Shown in pieces: positions 22,931 through 34,119 of a stretch of DNA of 64,000 nucleotides (its first letter is position 1; each line of letters starts with the position of its first letter). This DNA comes from Gigaspora rosea (Eukaryota; Glomeromycota; Glomeromycetes; Diversisporales; Gigasporaceae), in assembly GCA_003550325.1 (NCBI GenBank), contig QKWP01000369.1, positions 66,874-130,873 on the forward strand, read 5' to 3'. Under the pieces are notes generated by a model that had not been told where the DNA came from, searched no databases, and saw nothing but the letters and a program-made list of their open reading frames with translations. A program made the translations under genes and the position numbers.

Positions 22931-23402
22931 GCATTTAGAAAAATCGGCATTGACAAAAATTTTATTATGTAAATCGATCCTTTAAATGCTAAATTATAAT
23001 CGAATGCATGCTTTATTTGATAGTATTGTTAACTTATTTTTGCAAAAAATGCCATAAGTCATGTTTTAATTGATTATCCTCATATAAATTTTTATATAAT
23101 TTGATTGGCTAATTTTTAGAGTCAGATGGGGGAGGGAGTGGGGAGTAGAGTTGGGGGCACGGTGTCCCAGAGCATGCCTTAGGGGCATGCCCTTCTGGGC
23201 ATACCTAGGGGCATGCCTTTGAGCCAAAAGGCATGCCCCTATCATATGATTATAAATCTGAATCATGTGAATTGGTATGCATTGATTGGCCAATTTTTGT
23301 GAATTATTTGGTAATACAAAATCTGGTTAGCTAATAAAAATAAATTCAAAACAAATTTTATTAATTCTGATAACTATTATCATTGTGTATTTGGTTAAAA
23401 AA
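22931..23402. repeat. GGCATGCCCC hairpin cluster and AT-rich flank
   Basis: 23130-23245 has repeated GGGGCATGCC/GGCATGCCCC words that can fold on each other (TTAGGGGCATGCCC, CTAGGGGCATGCC, AAAGGCATGCCCC). A similar pair is at 25527-25575. The rest is AT-rich without features. Confidence 0.5.
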
Positions 23403-23417
23403 AACTTGAATTTATTT

Positions 23418-23777
23418 TTATTTTTTTTTTTTTTAAGAGCAATCCTGCCTTTATTATTCAGGATACGAGTACATGACCCTAGAATTTTTAGACTACTGCC
23501 TACATTCCCTCCCTTTCACAATAAAGACTCATCCGGTTACCGAAGTACCTAAACGCGATCTGCCACAGTCAAGAATAGTCTCAAATTTTGGTCTTCTAAC
23601 ACATAGAATACTTCAAATTATCACCGACAAGCTCTTGCTAGCTTTGTCAGAATCGCTCCCTTTTCTTAAAATTTTTCCTTCTTCATACAGGGCAAAATAA
23701 AAAAGGTGGAAAGTACCAAAGAACTACCAGAAAATAAAAAGCGAAAAACAAGCAACCGATACAAAAAAGAAAAAAAA
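23418..23777 (-). mobile_element. 5'-truncated LINE 3' end
   Basis: On the minus strand it ends AATAAAGGCAGGATTGCTC followed by poly(A) (poly-T at 23422-23434 on the plus strand). This resembles the 3' end of the complete LINE at 43761-51475 (AATAAAGGCAGGGCTGCTAG plus poly(A)). AACTTGAATTTATTT at 23403-23417 and 23778-23792 is the target duplication. Confidence 0.75.
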
Positions 23778-23792
23778 AACTTGAATTTATTT

Positions 23793-24817
23793 TTTTATTT
23801 TTTTTTTGTGTCAAAGTTCCCGCTTTGGGTGAGAGTTTATTTAATCAAGCCTGTAGGATCAAGGGCGCCTCTTTGGGCACACCCACAATTGAATTACATT
23901 GAATGAGAGTACAACTAGCCACACATACAACTTTTGGTTGTCTAATTTAAGTAGTCCGCCCGAAGGTTCTACACTAGTTGCCATACCTATAACCCGACTA
24001 GGGGATTGTCTATTTAAACCCTCTGGTCCAAGCTTCGCATGTCAATCCTACTTGTGATCACCGGTACAGCCCTCCAATACATTAGTCAGTCGAAGACAGT
24101 CCCGGATGCTACCTATATTCCCTTAGGACTAATTTATCCTCGCGGGTAAACTTGGTAGAGCAGTCCCTGTCCTACACAGGTATTACCTACACTTCGGTAA
24201 CTTACGCACTCACCAAGGCAAGCAACTTGCAGTCAGGGGATACCCAACTGCTACCATTACCTACTTCTGCCCTTATAAGGTTCACTCCAACCCCGGTACC
24301 CACCATCACTTTCCTACCGGTCTTTCACCGTTTTCCCAGACTTCCAATCCAGTTGGCCCGGAAGGGTTGATCTACCCGGCATTAGGTGCCATTATGGTTT
24401 TTCTCCCCTTGGTCCCCAATTCCTCAACATGGGTCCTTTCCTCCGGTGCGACTCCGGCGGCCAGGTTGGTAGACCTTGTCCCCAAGAACAACGACCGGTT
24501 TCCCAGTTTCGGTCCAATATTCCAGTTTTGGTTAGCACCGTCAAAGATCAGAGCTACCTCCTTACTCGGGACTTGCCAAATGGGTTTCTGTTTCTCCGGT
24601 TCCTTGGATTTGTCTGTGTCACAAGACACAACTTCGCCCGAAAGCTCCCATTCAAGATGGTAACCAAGGACTACAGGTGATGTACCCAACCGATCGACAA
24701 GAAACAGTTACCGGAACACAGGTCTATTTTTTCAAAAGCGCCACCAGTGGGATTTGAACTCAAGACCTGCCACTTGGGGGGTGACAACTTACCAACTTCC
24801 CTAAGTCGCCACACCCT
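23793..24817 (-). mobile_element. Long tRNA-headed retroposon (SINE-like), about 1.0 kb
   Basis: Minus strand, 5' end near 24812. The head has an A-box-like TTAGGGAAGTTGG, an anticodon-arm-like hairpin (GTCAC-CCCCCAA-GTGGC) and a B-box-like GAGTTCAAATCCC. A body of about 900 bp follows, much richer in G+C than its surroundings, ending in poly(A) at the left. The target copies AACTTGAATTTATTT are at 23778-23792 and 24818-24832. It contains an open frame of 105 codons (24372-24689, minus) with no recognised domain. Acceptor and T stems are decayed, so this is a tRNA-derived promoter, not a working tRNA. Confidence 0.7.
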
Positions 24818-24832
24818 AACTTGAATTTATTT

Positions 24833-25240
24833 ATCAATCAATACATATTATATTTAATAACAAAATAAATAATAAATAACATAAATGAATTAAAAAATTG
24901 TTAACTATCAATAAAGTAATATATGTATATGAAGTATAAAAGGTATTAGAGCATAGAATATAATTATATAAATCCTATATATACTCTATATCTAACATAT
25001 TGTTGCTTTTAAACTTTTGTTAAATAATCTATAATTATATGGAATATTTAATTTATAAAACAGTATATTTCATTGCTAACTTTTAATTTATTTCTCTATT
25101 TTCTGAATTATTTTTGACATAAATAGAATAAAAGTAGTTTCAGATTTATTCATTTAAATCAAATAATAAACTTATATATAGTACAAATATGTGATAATAA
25201 TTTAGTAATTGACCAATTAGAATTAAAGTTTGCTATGCTA
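24833..25240. other. AT-rich gene-less stretch
   Basis: Nothing recognised. Confidence 0.4.
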
Positions 25241-25514
25241 CATATCATATAGGATCTTTGCTAGGAAAATCACCCTTCGAGATTTTCTGATCAGGCAAAT
25301 TCAGACCAACTTAGTCCAGAATATCGGTTCTTATTTACATGTAAATCATCCTTTACTTTATTGATTCTATAGTTTATTAAATAACCTATAGAATCAATAA
25401 AATAATGGCTGATTTACATGTAAATAAGAACCGATATTCTGGACTAAGTTGGTCTGAATTTGCCTGATCGGAAAATCTCGAAGGGTGATTTTTCTAGCAA
25501 AGATCACATATGAT
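25241..25514. repeat. Near-perfect palindrome, about 270 bp
   Basis: Arms of about 120 bp. Landmarks: ATCACCCTTCGAGATTTTC, CCAGAATATCGGTTCTTATT and TTTACATGTAAAT, all mirrored; centre near 25385. The high identity of the arms suggests recent origin. Confidence 0.85.
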
Positions 25515-25526
25515 TTATATATAGGG

Positions 25527-25745
25527 GGCATGCCGAGGCACAATAAGAGAGGGCATGCCCAAAATTTTTACTGTGCCCCAACCCTAGTGGGGAGGGAGTA
25601 GGCTACTAAGTAAAAAAATCAGGTAATTAATAATACTTCCTTTACTACAAATGCTTTTACATAGGGTGAAGTCAATAGAAATATGACAAATTTATTAAAT
25701 AAATTTGTCCCATTTTTACCCATTTCTATTGACTTCATCTCATAT
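25527..25745. repeat. GGCATGCC hairpin and foldback MITE (GACAAATTT family, copy 3)
   Basis: 25672-25738: AAGTCAATAGAAATATGACA and its inverted partner ending TTTCTATTGACTTCATC. 25527-25625 has GGGGGCATGCC words and a TCAGGTAATTAATAATAC end. Confidence 0.6.
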
Positions 25746-26094
25746 ATTTAACTACAAAACTTAAATTACTAATCAATTTATTTATAATATTTTATTTTGC
25801 TTTAGAAGTTTCCTTAGATCAAAAGTCTGTACCTAACTGCAAGTTAGTGGTTGGAATTATATCGGTTTATAACCAGATATTTAGTTTAAAACATCAATCT
25901 GATTTATAATAAAAATAGAATAATTTTAAAACTCACCAATAGTAAATTTTACTAACCCAATTAGAATTAAAAATTAGGTATAACATGCAAAAGAATTTTG
26001 TGTACCAAAAATAAGAATTTTTAAAAAATCACTTTTAACTAAAAATTTGTCTATAAAACTACTTTTTTTTATACAAAAAAAAATTCCTTATAAA

Positions 26095-26335
26095 ATAGTG
26101 TCTTTGCCTTAAAAATGACCTTATAGAACTATGTGGATCTTATAAATAAAAATTAAAGTTTCTAGCTACCCAGTAATCCAATTCAAATAAACTTTTTTTT
26201 ATTTTGTAAAACTCACTAAGCTTTACAAAATAAAAAAAAAATTTATTTGAATTGGATTACTAGATAGCTAGAAATTTTAATTTTTATTTATAAGATCTAC
26301 ATAGTCCCGTAAAGTCATTTTCAAGGCAAAAACCC
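26095..26335. repeat. Palindrome, about 240 bp
   Basis: GTGTCTTTGCCTTAAAAATG and CCAGTAATCCAATTCAAATA on the left arm are mirrored on the right arm, centre near 26213. 25746-26094 shows nothing. Confidence 0.75.
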
Positions 26336-26454
26336 CCAAATTTTACTATATAATATAACCTTTTCTAAATCTAATATCAACTCTAACTCTTATTCTAACA
26401 ATAAAAAATATAATATTTATTTGTTTTGCTATATATAATTAGAAAAAATGTATG

Positions 26455-26800
26455 TATTGCGCCATGCGATGCAATTATATATCGCACTCTATAAGAACAG
26501 GTGTAATGTGAGATCAAAACAATAAAAAAACACTTCATTTTAATTAGGGTTAGGGTTAGGATAAGTTCGGTCTTGAGTTAGAGTGATACATAGTTTATAT
26601 CAAAATTTTGCAAGGAATTTTTTTTGTTAGAACACGAAGAGCTATTTCCTATGCAAAATTTTGTATTTTTTATGTTAACACCTGATTCTGAAATTTGATT
26701 GGTTGGGCGATAAATAAGAGTATCGCACTGTGCGATATATAGATAACTCCATATAATTATACAAAATTACTACATATCGCCGCCAGTGATCATTGCTGGT
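26455..26800. repeat. Relative of the telomere-motif MITE
   Basis: Contains GAACAGGTGTAATGTGAGAT, a TTAGGGTTAGGGTTAGG run at 26548 and ATTTTGCAAGGAATTTTTTT, in the same order as related copies. It begins and ends near ATATATCGCAC/GTGCGATATAT. Confidence 0.6.
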
Positions 26801-26859
26801 TATACAATTAGTATATAAATATATTTTTTATTTGTACAACTCAGTATTAGGATGTGCAA

Positions 26860-27125
26860 TAGGCCAGGTTGGGCCGGGTTTGACTGTGCCTGATCCCAAC
26901 CCGTTAAATTATGAGCTCAACCTGGTCCCAACCCAATTTATTATAGAACTAAAAATCTAGGCCTAGGTTTGACCTGAACAAGGCTCAACCTATATAAATT
27001 ACTGGGTTTAACCCAGCCCAAGCTCAACCTGTTTTTACAAGCCTGGCCCAATTAATTTATAGGCCTGAAAATCCAGGCCCAGGCCTGGCCCAAACCCAGC
27101 CCAACCCACAAATTATCGGGTTCAG
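26860..27125. repeat. GGGTTGGGCC-rich degenerate array
   Basis: Alternating GGTTGGGCCGGG-like and CCCAACCC-like words separated by AT-rich spacers. Same class as 1021-1262; no clear TIR seen. 27126-27589 is AT-rich with no features. Confidence 0.6.
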
Positions 27126-27589
27126 CAAGACCCCGAAAAACTCTGATACAACTCAGATTTGAGTTTGTATAATTTTAGCAGTATTTTAGCCAAATAGATG
27201 TATAAAATAGAACAAAATTTGAAAATTTACTATATAAAAATGCTACATTTGATGAATTTCTATGCAAAATTTCTTTTTTTAGAATTATTTGAGTTGTACA
27301 GTTAAAGACTACATTCTTGTAATTTGTACCATTTTAAAAAATTTCATATTAAAATTTGATATTTTTTGATTTCTTGTATCCTGATTGGTCAAAAATTAAT
27401 TAATAAAAAATATTTTAAAAATAATTTTAAAAATAATTTTAAAACTAGCCAATAACAAGAAACCAAAACATGTAACTTGTCCCATTTTTGGTTAAATTTC
27501 TACATATCTTATAAAAATACTATATTTTTAAAGCTATATATTTTGAAAAGTTATTATAACTTTTTAAGAAATAAGGCCGTTAAGTTGTA

Positions 27590-27931
27590 CAGTCAACCCT
27601 CCATAAATGCAACCTCCATAAATGCAATACCTCTCTAAATGCACGTTTTTTTCTATTCCGTAAAATGTTATTAGTGCTAAATGCACGTTCTATATTCTGT
27701 AAATGTACATTCTCTTGAATAACATTTTATATCACACTAACCTCCCTAAATGCACGTAGCCAATCAAATTTTAGTATTTAAGATAGGTTATACAGTTTTG
27801 GTAGAAGTTACACAAACTTGATGATCTAATTTTTAAAAGCTGCAATTTAATTGGCTCTCTTTAAATGCAAACCTCCCTAAATGCATGTTGTAGGCTTGTC
27901 CCTACGAGTTGCATTTATGGAGAGTTGACTG
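27590..27931. mobile_element. Pogo-type MITE, 342 bp
   Basis: TIRs of 24 bp, CAGTCAACCCTCCATAAATG against CAGTCAACTCTCCATAAATG, one mismatch over the full length, flanked by TA (27588-27589, 27932-27933). Subterminal AAATGCA words recur many times. No coding capacity. TIR style and TA target match pogo/Tigger. Confidence 0.88.
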
Positions 27932-28068
27932 TAATAAATTAATTTAGCTATAAAATAATGGCTTCCTTTTTAAAATATCTTTTTTAGATCATAAGTTATT
28001 AGCTTTTAAAGTTTGTATAGTCTTTAAGTATCGCGCACTGTATTTGTTTTTTTATTTATTACCAATTA

Positions 28069-28509
28069 GGCCATACAAACTTATACTATTGGTTCTCATA
28101 TCACCAAGTAACCTTTCATGACCTGGTGACCCGGATTTTAATTTTTTTTTAAAAAAATTTTTTAATAAAAAAAATTTTATTTAAAAATTTTATTGCCTTA
28201 CAACCGGATACCCGATAAAAAATTTCATATTAAAAATTTAAACTTTATTCTTTATACTGTTATAAAGGCAAACTTTTTTCCTTAGAACATATTGCACTGA
28301 TTAATAACACCATAGGCGTGTTTTAGTAAAAATTAATATTTATATATGTAATTGATTAATAATCTTTACTATATTAAAAATTCGCTCTGTTCACATAATT
28401 ATGAATCGAGAATTTCTATTGGCTAATATATTAAAAAATTAAAATTTCAAAACCCCACCTCACTGACCCAGCCGGGATATGAGAACCAATAGTATAAGTT
28501 TGTGTGGCC
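28069..28509. mobile_element. Harbinger-like MITE, 441 bp
   Basis: TIRs of about 34 bp, GGCCATACAAACTTATACTA and inverted GGCCACACAAACTTATACTA, extend through TTGGTTCTCATATC. TTA flanks both ends. GGCC ends plus a 3-bp TTA duplication suit PIF/Harbinger. No transposase inside. Confidence 0.8.
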
Positions 28510-28539
28510 TTAGTTTTTTTTTTTAAATTTTAGTACCTA

Positions 28540-29165
28540 TTATTCTCATTGATATTGTTTCCAGTATCGTCGTTAGTGTCGTCACTAGTATCGTTTTTTT
28601 TCATCATTGGTATCATCACTAGTGTCATTTACTTTCATCATTGGTGTTATTTTTTTCATTATTAATGTCATTCATTTTGGTGTCTCTTTCGTCATTGGCG
28701 TTAACCGTTTTGGTGTCTTTCATCATAAGTTATTTTGTCATAATGTGGGTATGAGTTAGTAGAAAAAGGACAAATCATTTTTAGTAAAATTTTTTTAATT
28801 TTTAAATTAAAATATTTTATAACTATTTAATCAAATTTGCTAAAAATTTTTTTATTTTAATCTTAAATTATATAGAATTAAAATAAAAAAAAATTTATTA
28901 AATTTATTAAGATAGTTGTTAAAATATTTAAACTTAAAGTCAAAAAAACTTTTACTTAGAAAAAATTTGTTCCTTTTTTACTAACTCACTCCTATATGTT
29001 CATTTTGGTGTCTTTGTCATTGGCACTTGCCTATTTCGATGTTTTTTCATATCATTAATATCGTTCAATTTTGGTGTTGGTGTTGTCCCTTCTTTCGTCA
29101 TTAGTGTCAACTATTTGATATTTATTTTTTTATAGTTTTCATATTGGTTCTTTGTAATTTTTTTT
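28540..29165. repeat. TCGTCATTGGTGTC-type array split by a MITE
   Basis: Degenerate T-rich repeats (GTATCGTCGTTAGTGTCGTC, TTTCGTCATTGGCGTTAACC, TTTTGGTGTC) lie at 28550-28730 and 29000-29130. They are separated by a foldback MITE at 28745-28997 whose ends (GAGTTAGTAGAAAAAGGACA and its inverse) belong to the GACAAATTT family. No donor/acceptor pattern here. Confidence 0.6.
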
Positions 29166-29393
29166 GTAGTTTTTCTTTTTTTTTCTTGCATTTTATTACT
29201 TATTTCTTTTGCAAACTTTTTCTAGCTAGGTAGTTAGGGTTAGAGTTTGGTAAAATAGGTAATACAATAGACGTTAGTATTAGGGTTTGGTAAATAGATG
29301 ATTAGATAGATATAGTGTTAGAGTTATAGTTAGTTAGTATTTGTGGTTGGATTGGAGTTATAGATAAAATGCTCATGAGCAATGTCATAATGT
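29166..29393. other. AT-rich sequence with TTAGGGTTTGG words
   Basis: Loose repeats of TTAGGGTTTGGTAAATAG and similar words, no gene. Confidence 0.4.
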
Positions 29394-29619
29394 TAGGGTT
29401 CCAAACCGGTTTGAATATTTCTACCCATGACTCGTCGGTAAACCGTCTTTTCCAACCGGGTACCCGAAACTAAAACGGGTCACCCAAATATAATCGGGTA
29501 ACCCGGGTGAATTCGGATGACCCGAATGAATTCGGGTGACCCATATAAATAACTAATTACCTGAGGATATAATCGTTTAACCCATATAAAATATGAAGGG
29601 TAACTATTTGGTCGAAAAG

Positions 29620-30180
29620 TATCCGAAATTAGAACAACAAAAGATGATGGCAAGAAAAGGTAAGTAAATTAGAAAAAAAAATAAGATAAATAAATAAATA
29701 AATAAAATCAAGACTTACCTCATTTCTTTTTTTCTGTAGATTCGGAATTGGAGCAGTAAACCACCAGAATCAAAGGCAAGGTAAATAAATTATAAGATAG
29801 ATAAATGAATAAATAATTTAGAAAAAAAAATAAGAACTCACTTTCAAATTCTTCTTTTATAGGTCCGGAATCAGAATGAAGAATGATGATGAAGAGATAA
29901 GTAAATTATGAAAATAAATAAATAAAATGAAGACTCCCCTTATTTCTTTCTTTTGTAGGTCAAATCGAAACGATGAGTGATAACCGGAATCAAGGAGACT
30001 CATCTCTCAAATTCTTCTTTTTGTTAAGACCGGAATTGAAACGACGAATGGTAACGGCAAGAATAGGTAGGTTAATTACGAATAAACAAATAAATAAATA
30101 AAGTGAAAACTCGCCTTATTTCTTTCTTTTGTAAGTCCAGAATTGTAACGATAAACGACTACTAAAATAGAGAATTAAGG
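29620..30180 (+). repeat. Exon/intron-like tandem units, about 120 bp each (array D)
   Basis: Intron-like parts: 29660-29739 (GGTAAGTAAATTAG ... TTTCTGTAG), 29781-29862 (GGTAAATAAATTAT ... CTTTTATAG), and others ending near 29958 with TTCTTTTGTAG. Exon-like parts of 35-41 nt share TCCGGAATnGnAACGA and GATGGCAAGAATAGG. One donor has decayed to GATAAGT. Four or more units, evenly spaced. Confidence 0.7.
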
Positions 30181-30183
30181 TAG

Positions 30184-30364
30184 GGATTGGAACCATAGGT
30201 TTAGAATTTTATACGATTAATCGCGATTAATCGTATAAAATTTTAAAACGATTGAGCGAATAATTTAACGGTTTTTAATCGTTTATTAAAACCTTTACTC
30301 GTTTAACCGTATAAAATAAATAAACGATTAATCGCGGTTAAACGAATAACAGTCCCAATCCCTA
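30184..30364. repeat. Palindromic MITE with TAGGGATTGG ends
   Basis: Ends TAGGGATTGGAACCATAGG and inverted TAGGGATTGGGACTGTTATT. The interior folds around ACGATTAATCGCGATTAATC. TAG ends suggest the hAT group; flanking 8-mers match poorly. Confidence 0.6.
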
Positions 30365-30711
30365 GAAAAAAGTGATTATCTTAAAAGTGACGGACTTTGA
30401 AAGTATCATATTTCCGTATACAACCAGAAATGTACGTATGAGTCTATAAAATTTATATTAGTCCCTGGTCTTAAATTATCTTAATCAATACGTATCGATA
30501 TATCAATCGAATTTACCAACCGGGCCACCCGTTGTAAAATGGGCCACCCGCTTATTATCGTGTTACCCGTTGTAAAACGGGTCACCCGTTTATTATCGTG
30601 TTACCGTTGTAAAACGGGTCACCCGGTTTGTCAAAAAAATAATCCAGTTGGCAAATTTTACGGTTCGGGTCATCGGGTACACGGTTACCCGGGTTATAGT
30701 TTGAATCCCTA

Positions 30712-31739
30712 CATAATGTTATTATGCAACCATGTGTTTTTTACTTGCGAAAATGTGCTCTTATGGAGGTTTAAGTATTTTATACTAGTAGATTTAATGT
30801 TACATATATTATGTAATTATTATATTATTATATAAACTAGTAATAAAATGTTAAATTAAAAAAATTTAAATTTTATTGGTCGAATCTGACTATATGATGC
30901 CAACAATGATCACTGTAGGCGATAAATAGCAAATCTCATAATTATATATAGATAATCACTAGTAAATTTTACCACTAGTAAATACTAAATTAATTCTAAA
31001 AAATATATTAGATTTAAATTTGATTTTGCAAATAAAATCAAATTACAGTATCAATTTTAAACCAGTTTTTAAATAAGATAGTTGCATGATATAGTTATGC
31101 TAAAACTAGAATTACAGATAATAAATTTTGTAATTATATACACTTCTTTAGAATATTAAAGCTTTTGATTATATATAGCAATTGAATTAATCTGAAAATA
31201 ATAACGAAATTTTTATATAGGTTGGCCTTAATGTTAATTTCCAGAGATTAAAATAGTGCACAAGTATTATAATATAATTATAGTTATTTTTATAACAATT
31301 TAAATAAAATTATAAAGCATACTCAAATATAACTGTTACAGTAAATTATTAAAAAAAACTACAAGCATACTTATAACTATACAACTTTTAACTTTGTTCT
31401 CAAAAATTATTTGAATTAAATATAAGTTATATATACTTTCTACCCTTTTATATTTTCTTTTTACAAACTCTTCTCTTTATATATATTGTGCATTAGATTA
31501 AAACTTGTATTAGATTGAATCTGACGCACGTCAGATAACTATCAGTTAACCAGCATTAAATGATCAGCAACAACTGGCCTAACTAACCTTTAACTTTACT
31601 GTAATCTTATCCTAACCCTAATCTAATTTAGACTGGGTCTAATCTGATACAAGAATCAATCTGACATATGACATATACACCCAACTTGTATAATATACAA
31701 TCAAACAAATCACCAACTTCACTGGCTATTTTGCTCAGA
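30712..31739. other. AT-rich gene-less stretch
   Basis: 30884-30945 has a fragment matching the end seen at 39410 (GTAGGCGATAAATAGCAAA, inverted). The rest shows nothing. Confidence 0.4.
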
Positions 31740-33080
31740 TTTTAATAATATATTAAATATTATCCAAAGCACAATCAAAAATTTTTTCTTCTTAAACTTA
31801 TCAGATATATCATCTACTAAACTACAACAACTATGTAACAACCTAATAATATACTACTGTTTTTCTTCTATATAATCTATACCTTTTAATACTATCTTCT
31901 ATACTACAATTCAAGACTTTATCCCTATATTGCTAATTAATATTGTATCTCAATATACTTCTTACAAAAATGCATCTAATATTATTATTAAACTTCTTTT
32001 GCTTATTTCACAAAAAATTTATGAACTGTTATCATATCTACCAATTTGATTTTTAGAAATCTTCTTTTGATAAACCATTACACAAACTTTTGCTATTAAG
32101 TGGGTGAAGAATAACAAATGAAACCTTCAAATAAAATAGTTTTTGGCCTCTATATGAGATAAATAAGCAATAAAGATTCAAGAACAGCTAAGCCAAGCTG
32201 TAAAAGGAAGCACTATCATTAGTTGTTAAAGTATTTGGGTATTTTCGAATAGTAAAAAATTGGTTTGTCATTGAATGATCGGTTGTATAATGGGTTAGAA
32301 TAAATTGGAAGCACTTTTCAGAAAAACTACCTTTTTAACTTACTTTCTGCTAATAATTAAACATGTAGATATTAAAATATTTTAATACACTTAATTATGA
32401 ATTAAAAGTAAGTTTAAAAGACCATTGTTGTCAAAACTCACTTTGTAATAAATATTAATAGCAAATAATTCTCAATCATAATTGGCTAATTTTGGAGTGA
32501 AACCAAATCGGTGAATATATAAAAACCATACTATACAAAACTGCATACTGGAAATTTTCACAAACTTATTACAACAATCTTCTTACTCTATATTTACTAA
32601 ACCTTTACGTACATCTTTTCACAATAAAGCTTTATATACTTATAATTGTATATGTGGTCTACCAGATCAATTACATGAAAACAATACTAATACCTGCTCA
32701 CCTCTTGGGCTAGCATTTAGAAAAATTAATATGTGGTCATATAATTGGATCAAATATAGCTCTTCTACTAATTCAATTCTCTATATCCAAATTTAAATAA
32801 GTTTTAACCACTTTAGTAGGTTTAAATTTAGATATAATTAATTTATCTATAGTCTAAGTCTTAAGCGTAGAGGACTGGTAGAGGGTACACAAATTACTTT
32901 TCATAGTAATCATATGGTAGATCATTTTATAATAGCATATCAATTGTGTCTATATATTATTTATATTGTACTACACAAGTAAATCTTGTACTACTCAAAA
33001 AAATTCATAATAACAAATCAAGTGATCGTCATGTGATACTCTCTACCCTTAACTCTTGTATAATAATTTGTAATTTGAGA
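31740..33080 (+). pseudogene. Heavily decayed coding remnant, LINE-like (tentative)
   Basis: Protein-like runs appear across frames: NCYHIYQFDF (about 32025), EALSLVVKVFGYFRIVKNWF (about 32205) continuing with stops at 32276 (TGA) and 32288 (TAA), then LYTYNCICGLPDQLHENNTN (about 32635) and FRKINMWSYNWIK. Stops sit where Trp or Gln would fit. The coherence suggests a long-dead retroelement protein; no catalytic motif is visible. Confidence 0.3.
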
Positions 33081-33775
33081 AATCTTATAATAAATTTTAC
33101 ATATTTTATTAATAAAAATAAAAGCAAAATCTTATTTTAATAACAAAAAAAACAAATATATGAAATCTAGTATATTAAAAATTACAAAAAAATACAATAT
33201 ATAAGGCTATATAATTAATTTTTTGGTTCTCATAATAAAAAAAAAAAAGACCCAACTGTCTGGACTTTTATTTAAAAATTTTAAAATTTTTTAAAGTTTA
33301 AAATTAAAATTTTATTTTTATAAAGCCATGATCCAGAAATACTAAATAGTTATTGCATGTACATGTAATAACTATAGTATTTTATAGACAATCCTGATTG
33401 GTCAGTGATGCTGGGTTACTGAACAATTAGAAAGAGAATATAAAATATGTAAAGTATCTTATGCTTAAAATCTACTGGCCATGTACTTGTACACTTTTCT
33501 AGGGCTAGTAGATTTTAAATATATAATATGGTAGTTATTGCTACATAGCATGCAATTATGGATTTATTTTTTTTTATGATGATTAGCAATTCACATTAAA
33601 CTTTGATATAAATAGATTTTCACTTGATAATCTTTTTTTTTGGTGCTTTAAATACTAAAATACTTTTGCTAAGGTCTGTAATATCTATCTAAACTGTTCC
33701 AAGTCTGTAGTGCCTGCTTATGCTGTTTTAAGTCTGTAATACCTGTATACACTATTTCAAGTCTGTAGTACCTAC
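33081..33775. other. AT-rich stretch with AAGTCTGTAGTACCT repeats
   Basis: Four diverged tandem copies of AAGTCTGTAGTACCTGCT-like units (33675-33775 and onward at 33951) with T-rich spacers. Otherwise no features. These units are the target of the next hAT MITE. Confidence 0.5.
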
Positions 33776-33950
33776 TAGAGTTGCAGATGAAACAAATCTT
33801 CAATGGAGCACTGTGGTGCACCAAGACTGGTGCACCGAAACTGGTGCACCGATAATTATAAAAAACTCAAATTTTCAATAGTGCACCAATGGTGTACCAT
33901 AGTGCAATAGATGGTCCTGGTGAAACTAACTAGTTTCACCAACAACTCTA
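33776..33950. mobile_element. hAT MITE with perfect 8-bp duplication, 175 bp
   Basis: Ends TAGAGTTGCAGATGAAAC and inverted TAGAGTTGTTGGTGAAAC, flanked by GTACCTAC at 33768-33775 and 33951-33958. The interior is rich in TGGTGCACC words. Confidence 0.9.
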
Positions 33951-34119
33951 GTACCTACCTGTTTATGCTGGTTAAATCTTATAAAAATAGTAAGTAATAT
34001 TAAATATTTAAAGCGACAGTTTTATTTGTTTAAAAAAAACCAATAATAATAAATTAGATTTATATTAGAATAAAGAAAAATCAAAGACTAAAGTCTGTGG
34101 CAATTACTTACCTACTGAT

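Larger units (their letters stand above)
29394..30711. mobile_element. GGGTAACCC-ended element with intron-like array (array D)
   Basis: Ends TAGGGTTCCAAACCGG and, inverted, TAGGGATTCAAACTATAACC, followed on each side by CCGGGT/ACCCGG-rich blocks (29420-29560; 30510-30700). This is the same plan as the 9067-12062 element. The middle (29620-30180) is the array. 30184-30364 is a separate palindromic insert with TAGGGATTGG ends. No coding capacity beyond a 98-codon frame made of the GGGTCACCCG repeat. Confidence 0.55.

Noticed and set aside
24730-24812. Possible tRNA gene on the minus strand
   Set aside because: A-box, B-box and an anticodon-like arm exist, but the acceptor stem does not pair and the T stem is decayed. 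It is joined to a long poly(A)-tailed body with target duplications, so it is a retroposon head.
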